Shown: one piece after another, positions 56,080-64,000 of the stretch | Numbering within the stretch: the first letter of the stretch is position 1 | Layout of the letters: each line of letters begins with the position of its first letter | Source: Davidsoniella eucalypti | Lineage: Eukaryota; Ascomycota; Sordariomycetes; Microascales; Ceratocystidaceae | DNA length: 64,000 nt | Direction: 5' to 3' | Assembly: GCA_004009845.1 (NCBI GenBank) | Contig: RMBW01000021.1 | Coordinates: forward strand, 62,001-126,000 | The notes under the pieces: generated by a model | The model's input: the letters and a program-made list of their open reading frames with translations, nothing else | Told to the model about the DNA's origin: nothing | Database searches by the model: none | Translations under genes and position numbers: made by a program

Positions 56080-58515
56080 ATGTCGGGACTTGGCGACAAC
56101 GACAAACTCTCTATATCAAAGTCTGATTTCTTCCGTGAAATTGAGTCTTTGCGCAGCCATCCGCTCAGTACATCTATCGAGCCCACTGACGACGATGATG
56201 AGTCTAGTGATAAAGAATGGTCGGTCCGACAGCAATGCCGGGCATTCGCGAGGACATTGTTACCACCTGCAGAGCCACATTCAAAGCGGGCAAAGAGGCC
56301 GGAAAACATATCGCCCCCCAAAGCGTTGATGACTAACTTGGCATCTGACATCAATAAAATGACTACACCTATGGGATTAATAGGAGCATCTGTGTGTATC
56401 GAAGAAACTGTTTTGGAAGGCGTCAATGAACCATCAACAGAAATAGTCGAACCATTAGGCCCTAGCGAGTCTACATCAGCACACGAAGCTCCCCTACCTC
56501 TAGAACCTACCACCAAGTCTAGAGGCAAACCAGACAAGGAAAAGGAAGCTTCAATTCCAAAGTCTACTACGAATCCCCGGAAACGTGGCCGACCTCGCAA
56601 AAACGCTGTCGACAATGATCCTAGCAAACCTGCCAACGTCAAGTGTCAGAAACGTGGTCCAAAAGCAGCCGTAGATTCGGTATCTATGGTCCCGGAAAGC
56701 AAGAGGATATTCACAGATCTATCTTTCTACTTCATTCCTAATGATGCCATTGCACCAACTAGACGAGCACGGATCACCAAGGCAAGAGAATTCGGGGCCA
56801 ACTGGGTGAGGGATATCACGGTAGCCACACATGTGATTATCGAAAAATCACTGACGTGGAAGGATGTGGAGGCGTTTGTCAATGGCATGAGGCCCGAAAC
56901 TGTCATTGTCAACGAGCTGTACACAATCGACTGTACCAAGTTCAAGACTCTTTTGAACCCAGCTCAATCACAATATCGTGTACGGGGTTGGGGGCCTCCT
57001 CCTGCCGTTGATACATCTCACGAACCCACATTGATACTTCACGATAACGTCATCTCGAAATCCTCGTTGAGTAGTTCCACAACTTCTTCGACAAAAGCAC
57101 TAGAAATATCGGACTGGAGAAAAAACTACGGTGTCACTCCTTCTAGAACAGTTGACCTGACAGTCATTCCAAGCTCTGTCCCCCCTCCTATATCACAGCC
57201 AGCATTTCCTACGTCGAAGTATCAAGATGAGCTCACGGAATACATTGACATAATGCAGAAGTACAAGGATCTTCCTTTGGATCACAACGAGTCTGACTCT
57301 GAGGATACCAAATCTAGCGTTATTGCTAGGGATGTCATCCTGGGTTCCAATGTCAACTCTGATAGTAAAGACTCCTCAGGTCAGATCGAGGCTTCCACTG
57401 GCCGGAAGAAGATTCGCTTCGAGGAACGCTTTGCGTGCAACAAAGGCGGCCTACAAGGCAACAAGACTTCTGGTCCCAACGGCCGCATAATACAAATACT
57501 GCAACAAATGTGTAACTTTTACACACAATCCAACGACCAATGGCGCACCATGGCCTACCGTAAAGCCATACGAACCCTAGAAAACGCATCTGCGCCCATC
57601 CGCACTGCTGCCGCCGCCCGCGCCCTACCCAACATTGGCGAGCGCCTAGCCCTCAAGATAGAGGAGATCGCCACTACCGATCGTCTACAGCGCTTAGAAT
57701 ACGCGCGTGAAGAGCCGCTAACTCAAACCTTTGCCTTGTTCACCGGCATATATGGCGTTGGAACCACCCAGGCGCAACAATGGATGGCCCAAGGTTTGCG
57801 TACGTTGGACGATGTACGAAAGAAAGCTCATCTAAGCCGTACACAGTTGATTGGACTGGATCACTATGACGACCTGAACACTCGCATCCCGCGCTGCGAG
57901 GTGTCGGCCATTGCAGATTATGTCATCAACGCAGTACACAAACTCGATCCAGCTATACGCCCAATCGTCGGCGGAAGTTATCGGCGCAGAGCTGAGTCGT
58001 CACACGACGTTGATTTCCTGATAACCAAGCCAGGTTCCACCGACGTTGAAGAACTTGTTCCATTTTTCCGTATATTCATCGCTGCACTAGAAAAAGAAGG
58101 CTTCCTTGTCGCCGCGTTAGCAACCGGTAGTAGCTCTAGTAGCACTAAATGGCATGGATGTTGTGTGCTTCCAGAACCCGAGACACGCCAAGTCTACGCT
58201 AAAGATGCCAGCGACGCAGACACTTGGACATACAAAGCAACCTGGCGCCGTATAGATTTTCTTCTCGTCCCAGGCTCTGAACTCGGCGCTGCCCTTCTAT
58301 ATTTCACGGGAAACGACATCTTCAACCGCAGTATGCGCTTGTTGGCTAGCCGTAAAGGAATGCGGCTGAATCAACACGGTCTCTGGAAAAATGTAATCCG
58401 TGGACCAAATCGACAGAAAATCACGCAAGGAGAACTGGTGGAGGCCGAGGATGAGCGCAAAATCTTCGATATCTTGAAAGTTCAATGGCGTGAACCGCAT
58501 GAGCGGTGGTGTTAA
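56080..58515 (+). CDS. POL4: Family X DNA polymerase with BRCT domain (Pol4 / Pol lambda type)
   Basis: A single 811-codon exon. The order is a Ser/Pro/Lys-rich N-terminus, with an AT-hook-like KRGRPRK near residue 170; then a BRCT domain at about 208-302 (KRIFTDLSFYFIPND ... WKDVEAFVNG) and a linker. The 8-kDa lyase-like domain follows from about 466 (IQILQQMCNFYTQSNDQWR, MAYRKAIRTLENASAPI), then the HhH motif (IYGVGTTQAQQW). The nucleotidyltransferase core has its metal-binding aspartates at 643 and 645 (HDVDFL) and 726 (WRRIDFLLVP). The YFTG steric motif (ALLYFTGNDIFNRSM) and a standard C-terminus are present. The role is gap filling in base excision repair and non-homologous end joining in the nucleus. 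Odd points: GGSYRRRAES where most family members have GSYRRG, and a long N-terminus. Start chosen as the first Met of the frame. Confidence 0.92.
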   Translation: MSGLGDNDKLSISKSDFFREIESLRSHPLSTSIEPTDDDDESSDKEWSVRQQCRAFARTLLPPAEPHSKRAKRPENISPPKALMTNLASDINKMTTPMGLIGASVCIEETVLEGVNEPSTEIVEPLGPSESTSAHEAPLPLEPTTKSRGKPDKEKEASIPKSTTNPRKRGRPRKNAVDNDPSKPANVKCQKRGPKAAVDSVSMVPESKRIFTDLSFYFIPNDAIAPTRRARITKAREFGANWVRDITVATHVIIEKSLTWKDVEAFVNGMRPETVIVNELYTIDCTKFKTLLNPAQSQYRVRGWGPPPAVDTSHEPTLILHDNVISKSSLSSSTTSSTKALEISDWRKNYGVTPSRTVDLTVIPSSVPPPISQPAFPTSKYQDELTEYIDIMQKYKDLPLDHNESDSEDTKSSVIARDVILGSNVNSDSKDSSGQIEASTGRKKIRFEERFACNKGGLQGNKTSGPNGRIIQILQQMCNFYTQSNDQWRTMAYRKAIRTLENASAPIRTAAAARALPNIGERLALKIEEIATTDRLQRLEYAREEPLTQTFALFTGIYGVGTTQAQQWMAQGLRTLDDVRKKAHLSRTQLIGLDHYDDLNTRIPRCEVSAIADYVINAVHKLDPAIRPIVGGSYRRRAESSHDVDFLITKPGSTDVEELVPFFRIFIAALEKEGFLVAALATGSSSSSTKWHGCCVLPEPETRQVYAKDASDADTWTYKATWRRIDFLLVPGSELGAALLYFTGNDIFNRSMRLLASRKGMRLNQHGLWKNVIRGPNRQKITQGELVEAEDERKIFDILKVQWREPHERWC

Positions 58516-58684
58516 GGACTTGGGCGGCTAATGAAGTGTATGTATCAATGGGTTAATGCGCATTACTGGTGATGATATAATTGCTTATATTACATGCTAA
58601 AGCGGCATGCTTTTAAATAGACGAATTATTAATTTTCATTATGATAGGAACATATGTATATGCTATGTGAGTACCTCTCATAGA

Positions 58685-60171
58685 TCATCGAGAGGCGATG
58701 AAATGAACATCCACCGTATCCAAGTCCTCCACTTCAGCATCCTCGAGAGTCATATTCGAAGACAACGGCTCACCGTCAAACTGAATCTGAACCTGGTGAT
58801 TTGCCGGCACATCTCTCTCTCGTATAAACGCAGTAATAAGAGTATCTATGAGAGTCTCTGGCTGGGCGCTCATCTTGAGGACTTGCCCGTCCTTGCTCTT
58901 CAGCGTGATGCGAACTTTAACAGCCACGGCTTGCCCCTTGTCCTCCTGTGACAACATGTTTTCGTTACCGAAGCTACTAGCAAGATCGACCGGAGTACCA
59001 AGATCAGCACCATCGTCATCTTCCCCGTCATTATCGCGGATATGACGTGCGCGCCTCCGACGCTCTCGTTCTTGCTGTAACAAGGCATCTGTCCATGCCT
59101 CCAAGACGACCTTGGTGCGGTCAGCCGAGAAGCCGGTGCCGTTACGCGGGTTCTTTTGTATAAATAACATGGAGCCGGGCGTGCCCTTGATCTGTAAGCT
59201 GTAGAGCGTGGTGGTACTGTAGATTTCATTGCCACGCCAGGTCAATATGACGTCGTGCTCATTGGCGAGCGGAGTGCCTAGTTGTTTTTGTCGATCGATC
59301 CATTCACGCTTGACCTCTTCGAGAGGCATGGCGGTGCTCACGTTGAAACCGGGAATTTCAGTGAGTCCTGGTATTTGGGTGATGATTTGGACAACATATT
59401 TGACTTTGTGATGTGACGATAATTCGGGCGAGTTTAGGGAATTGCCACTATTTTGCGCCTCTAGCAGACGTTCTTGTCGCAAGCGCCGCGCCTCTTCATT
59501 GATGAGTCTAAGTTCGGGATTTGTCCCGTCGTCGTCATCGATTAGGTCTCTATCTTCTTCGTATGTAGGATATTGAGGCTCTGGTGTTTTATTCACAGTG
59601 ACAGGCTCAGGGTCGTCGTTATTATCATCGTCGGAGTCGAGCTGTATCGCCACGGTTTTCGCTGAAACAGAAGACTGTACAGCATGAATAGCTTCGTCGT
59701 TGCCCTCTAACTTCGTATGACTAGGGGATAATGAATCTTGAGGCGACTGAACCGAGGTTGAGACTTGGGTAGGAGACCTAAAAGAAGCTTGTGCGCGACT
59801 GTTTTCAAGACAATTAGTATATAGTTAGCCAGAACTGAAATGCATGTGACTATCTAGATTGATGGTTCCCAAAGATGTATGTACCTCTCGCTTGTAGGGT
59901 CTTGATCCGAGGAACGGTGACGCTTGCGCGGAGTGGTTTGTTCTTCGTCGGCGTCTTCATTTGGTCTATACCTCTTTTGATCGGCTTCACGCTCTTTACG
60001 ACGTTCTTCGACCATGGCATGTGCCTTTCGTGCGCGAACGCCTACCTGGGCGACGACTTGCGGCGCCACGACCTTGGAACGGTTGAAGAGGTCGAGATGG
60101 TTTTCTTCCGGTGCGGGAGGCGCAGCGTTTCTCACCTTGAACGGCATTTTCCGTACTGGCTTAGACTCCAT
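58685..60171 (-). CDS. Rad60/Esc2/NIP45-type protein with SUMO-like domains
   Basis: Exons on the minus strand are 60171-59885 and 59798-58685, joined by an 86-nt intron (GTACAT...AAACAG), giving 466 residues. The N-terminus is basic and charged (RKMPFKVRNAAPP; RARKAHAMVEERRKERE). Acidic patches follow (LDSDDDNNDDPEP). One SUMO-like domain lies in the middle (KYVVQIITQIPGLTEIPGF ... LANEHDVILTWRGNEIY). The second forms the C-terminus (VAVKVRITLKSKDGQVLKMS ... VQIQFDGEPLSSNMTLEDAE, ending VDVHFIASR). No terminal di-glycine is present, as expected for RENi-family proteins, which mimic SUMO, bind Ubc9 and help resolve replication intermediates. It is convergent with the polymerase gene, 169 bp apart. 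Choosing between the Rad60 and Esc2 names would need an alignment. Confidence 0.88.
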
Positions 60172-60975
60172 TGTGCGATAGATGCCGGACTGATTGTTTG
60201 ATTTGAGGTGCGATGGGATGGTGGTTTTGTATCCTGCGTAGAAAAAGCGAGAGGAAGGATCCGAACAATTATCACTAGTGATGAAGAAGATTGAGGCCAG
60301 AGGATATCGAGTGGCGATGGATTGATAACATATTATTCAAAAATATCTATCGGTTTCCAAGTTGCGTATCTGAAGTGATAGATTAGACAGTAGAAAAACG
60401 AAAAGAAAAATAATAATAGACAAAGACTTTGGCGAAGGGCTTCCGTCGATTAGGTATTTGTGAGTAGCAATTCAGGCAAAGAGATAAATTAAGGCAAAGC
60501 TAATGTAGTATTTCAGCACCAAACAAAACCGTTTGTGATGGTATCGGCATTGTATTTATTATTGTCTGTAAACAACATTGTGAATGAGCCCGCCGCGTAT
60601 TATGTTCCTGACGATAGTGTTTGACTTCCAGGCCATAACCCACTTGCACGATGTCACGTGCTAATGCAGCTTTTGCACACGGCTTACACACTATGTGGAG
60701 CCTGAGCTGAAAGTACCTTATTATTCAACCCTAGTGTACTCCCAGCAAGTACAGCTAGAGTCAAGCTGTGGCGTAAAAGCCTGGGATTAGTGGGGCTTCT
60801 CAGAACAAGCCAACGAACGTCACAGCTTAGTATGGGAATATCGTCAATTATATGCACGTATGATAAAAGGGAACACTCATCATATTTCATCGGCATCAAT
60901 CTCTCATATTTCTCGCTCTGTTTCTCTCCCCTATTCACATAGCTCAACCTTAATCTTTCTTTATAGTCGAATATC
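60172..60975. other. Divergent intergenic region
   Basis: About 800 bp between the Rad60-like gene (-) and LSm6 (+), containing both promoters. Short minus-strand frames here, including one overlapping LSm6 exon 1 (60684-61085), are not supported. Confidence 0.5.
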
Positions 60976-61362
60976 ATGGAGAACACTGCTGCTGCACGTG
61001 CCGACGGAAAGGATCCCTCTGGCTTTCTCAGCGACATCATTGGCAACCTGGTGACGGTCAAGTTGAACTCTGGCGTGGTATACAAGGGTTAGCAACGGCG
61101 AGTACGTGATAGCCATGACCATCCAAACTAACATATATTCATAGGTGAGCTTCAGTCAGTAGATGGCTACATGAACATTGCCCTTGAGAAGACGGAGGAG
61201 TACGTCAATGGCAAGAAGCGCCGTGCTTACGGCGATGCCTTTGTGAGAGGAAACAATGGTACGTTGAAATGAATAGCAGGATAAAAATGTATTGGCTCAA
61301 AAGTCTAGTGTTGAATGAAAATGCTAACATATAGTAAAGTGATGTACATCTCTGCCGATTAA
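60976..61362 (+). CDS. LSM6: U6 snRNA-associated Sm-like protein LSm6
   Basis: LSm6 is part of the LSm2-8 ring on U6 snRNA (splicing) and the LSm1-7 ring (mRNA decapping). Exons are 60976-61087, 61145-61258 and a 23-nt last exon 61340-61362; introns are 57 and 81 nt. The 82-residue product starts MENTAAARADGKDPSGFLSD. The Sm1 part is GNLVTVKLNSGVVYKGELQS / VDGYMNIALEKTEEY and the Sm2 part is GDAFVRGNNVMYISAD. The family's NNV-Y ending fixes the last acceptor at TAAAG (61339); the nearer TATAG (61334) would put a stop after two codons. That nearer AG is only a few bases from the CTAAC branch site, which explains why it is skipped. Confidence 0.93.
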
Positions 61363-61660
61363 TCGCAGAAAAGAGACATCAAGCAAGGCAGATGTGCCTG
61401 AGAAGGACAAAAAAGAACCACACGAGGGGCGCTGTCTTGTTGAATACAGGTTCAAAATGCCCCTCAATCCATTTAATATAGCAGCGCGATATGAGCTTTG
61501 GAGCTTATAGCTCAAAGGCTTCACAAGTAGAGCAACCGATAAAGTACAAGAACAGAAAAAAATGAAGAAAAAAAGAACCAAACAACACTCCAACCAAACT
61601 TGATTGAAACGCCGTTACGTGACTGAGCATCAACACGCCCATTGTATCATGATCTTGCAT

Positions 61661-62632
61661 TTACACCTTCTGGGCCCAGCCGAAGAATGTAACGCCATGG
61701 ATTTCGACCGTGCCGTCCGCCGCTCTTTCGACATTATCAAGAACTTGGCGGACCGCAGCATCGTGGACCTTGCGGGCTTCGGGTTCCAACATGGAAATCT
61801 GGCTAAGAGTTCCCATGCGTGCCTCAAGAGCCTCGACCGTCAGCTTCACCGGCCAAACGGAGCTATTACTCTCACCAACATTTTTGAAGATAGGAGTTTG
61901 TCCGTCAGCTGCAATGTTCTCCGCGGGAGTAAAAGCGCCACGCCAGGCAAGATCGCGGAACCGGCTTTGGCCGTCTAGAGGAAGCTTGTAGACGATTTTG
62001 CTCAGCTCCTCTTCCCACTCAGTGACGGCCTTCCAGCCAGCGGGCTTGTTGTCTATAGTGATGTTAGGACTAGGCGCCAACTGCGGTGATATGAACCTTT
62101 TGATATGACTTACAGTTTTCAACGTTCCAGATAAAGCCCAAGAAACCGCCGGGCTTCAGAATCCGAGAAAATTCGCGTAGACTATCCTTATTCGCAAACC
62201 AGTGGAAAGACTACAGATTTACATTAGTGACCACTTCTCTATCAACCATCTATTCAAGCAGGAACTAACCTGAGCTGCAATCACAACATCGTAGATACCG
62301 TCTTCAGCGGGGATTTCATTTGCCGTTCCAGGTGCCAGCTTGACGCCAGGTAGGTTCTTGGCTTCTAGCTGCTTACGCATGCCTGCGACGGGCTCAACGG
62401 CTAATATTTTATAGCCTTCAGGGCGCCGGGCCAGACATTCAGTGAACTTGCCCGTTCCGGCTGCGATTTCCAGAATCATGGCACCTTTCTGGCCCTTGAT
62501 GCCAATTTTTGCTAGCAGATCGTCAGTGGCTTCGTCGACGTAGCTGGGACGGAAAGCGTCATAGCTTTTGCCGTCCATAAAGCCTAGAGAGGCACTTGAG
62601 TGGACTTTTAGGTCTCCTGTGGATGAAGGCAT
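61661..62632 (-). CDS. Class I SAM-dependent methyltransferase
   Basis: Exons on the minus strand are 62632-62270, 62210-62114 and 62052-61661, with introns of 59 and 61 nt, giving 283 residues. Motif I is LEIAAGTGKF (about 54-63) and the following acidic residue is Glu80 (ILAVEPVAGM). Motif II-III is IYDVVIAAQSFHWFANKDS across the first intron, and ILKPGGFLGFIWNVEN follows. The N-terminus FMDGKSYDAFRPSY is typical of the group that includes yeast Crg1/YHR209W and trans-aconitate methyltransferase-like proteins, acting on small molecules. The substrate cannot be told from sequence. Cytosolic, no targeting signal. It is convergent with LSm6, 298 bp apart. Confidence 0.9.
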
Positions 62633-64000
62633 GGTTGTTGGTGACTATTGACTTGGTTGATTCTGTGTTGATGTGTTATGGCATATAGCAATACCATAAA
62701 AAGATGGACAAATATCAGGTATTGTTGAGCAACCAATTCTATATTTATACACAGCTCAATTATTGGTGCCCTTAAATGTTGCAATTATGCCCTCATGAGC
62801 ACGCTCAATGTTTATCATATCACAGAATAGCGTTTGCGGGGAACGGGACTTCAAAGAGTAATAGACTATGATTGATTCGGCACCTAAAGCGGCTACGGTA
62901 GCGATTACGGCTTACTAGTCTACTGCAACAAGCAATTCCTTAGTCCGTTCATATCAAGGAGCGGAACGAAAGAGGACCGTGTACATTCAAGCAGTGTACT
63001 GTTTGCCGGTATTATGTTCCATTCACAAGTCGGCAATCAAGATATATATCACGGCGAAGTTCACGGCCGAATTTAGCTTATAACCTCGCAAAAATAGTTA
63101 AGAAGCGATAATGCCTTCTACCGATACTCTACATATATTCTAAGCGCCGAAAGCCTTCGGAGACTCGGCTCGGCTAGAAGAATAGCGATAGAAAGCTGCC
63201 GCCAGGCTCCCTTGTAATGGAATGTCCTGATTTGGTATTGAGGGAGGGTGGAGCTCTGGAGCTTACTTGAAGATTATGAGTTACAAAAGTGAGTTGCATG
63301 GAGTAACTCATTGGAGAAAAGCTTGATTTAAAAGGGAAAAAAACAGCGGACAAAGAAATCCGATCTTGCATAAATTGTATAAATGGACACGAAACGCGGG
63401 GTTATATGTCAGATCATATGATATAGAGGATTAGAAGGAAGACCGCTTCTATTCTATTTGGGCTGTTTGGAGTCATGAAAAGACATCTGAGCTAGTTGTA
63501 ATCGCTCGACTGAATACTTTGAAAGGGCTTGTCCCAATACCCTATGTATGCTACCGTTGCTAGGGTTAAACACACCCCACTATTTACACATCACGGACGC
63601 CTAATAAACAAAACAAATGGCAGAAAAGCTAACATATCCTAACATGTGAATTGATCTCTAGCTAAAACTTGAGTATTAACGGTTGATGTAAGTGAGATTG
63701 TTGTCAATGCTTATTTAGATACATAAATTCTGTATCAACAGAACAGTGCATTTTAGACAAGACCGTTTTCCACGCAAGAATATTAGGCCTCGGCAAACAG
63801 AGAACTGCCATATATTAACTATATTAATGGGAGAGAGATTATTGTACGCATGATAAGTAAACCCTTGTTGTAGTGGCTACTAACTTCGCCTCAAAGCTAT
63901 CATCGTTCATTTTTATAGTACACGTTGGAAATATGCCGCCATTTTATATAGGTCAACGTCTTTCATATGATGGCGCGCTCTGTACTATCCGGTATATCGG
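62633..64000. other. Intergenic region to the right edge
   Basis: About 1.4 kb of AT-rich DNA upstream of the methyltransferase, containing its promoter. No coding exon is supported up to the window end. Confidence 0.45.

Noticed and set aside
60684..61085. 133-codon minus-strand frame overlapping LSm6 exon 1
   Set aside because: Antisense to a certain LSm6 exon and without motifs.
1..64000. CRISPR arrays, bacterial operons or plasmid features
   Set aside because: No regularly spaced repeats; spliceosomal introns and Pol III tRNA introns show this is eukaryotic nuclear DNA.

Overview
The window is nuclear DNA from a filamentous ascomycete (Pezizomycotina, probably Sordariomycetes). Support comes from short spliceosomal introns of about 50-190 nt with CTAAC-like branch sites, an alternative oxidase closely resembling the Neurospora type, a 2.1-kb-codon HIR3, a fungal Mep ammonium transporter, intron-containing tRNA-Ala(AGC) and tRNA-Leu(CAG), and a Tad-like non-LTR retrotransposon. 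Gene density is low: about fourteen protein genes sit among long, AT-rich, mostly empty intergenic blocks.

Layout. 0-15 kb: a partial unknown gene (-) running off the left edge, HIR3 (+), a small ubiquitin-conjugating E2 (+) and a Q-rich TBC Rab-GAP (-). 15-28 kb: a near-desert with one spliced acidic nuclear-type protein at 20.8 kb and two weak exon candidates. 28-34.6 kb: a bHLH transcription factor (+), an aldo-keto reductase (+), a small secreted protein (+) and alternative oxidase (-). 35-44 kb: a paralog of the secreted protein (-), a decayed repeat, then a LINE fragment with RNase H that is itself interrupted by a 732-bp chimeric retroelement, next to tRNA-Ala. 44-45.7 kb: an ammonium transporter (-). 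46-56 kb: another near-desert with tRNA-Leu, two more full-length chimeric retroelements placed head to head, a 46-bp LINE micro-insertion and several degraded coding relics. 56-62.6 kb: a compact housekeeping block with a BRCT-containing family X DNA polymerase (+), a Rad60/Esc2-type protein with SUMO-like domains (-), LSm6 (+) and a SAM methyltransferase (-). 62.6-64 kb is empty.

The genes do not form one pathway. They are housekeeping and regulatory genes for chromatin assembly, ubiquitin conjugation, Rab control, RNA decay and splicing, DNA repair, nitrogen uptake and respiration. The most interesting content is the retroelement family. Three complete copies, each with a perfect 14-bp target-site duplication, share one 5' module but carry different 3' modules. 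In two copies the 3' module is the 3' end of the neighbouring LINE with its (CAAAT)n tail; in the third it is an unrelated sequence with a (CAA)n tail. This looks like a non-autonomous element that swaps LINE-derived tails.
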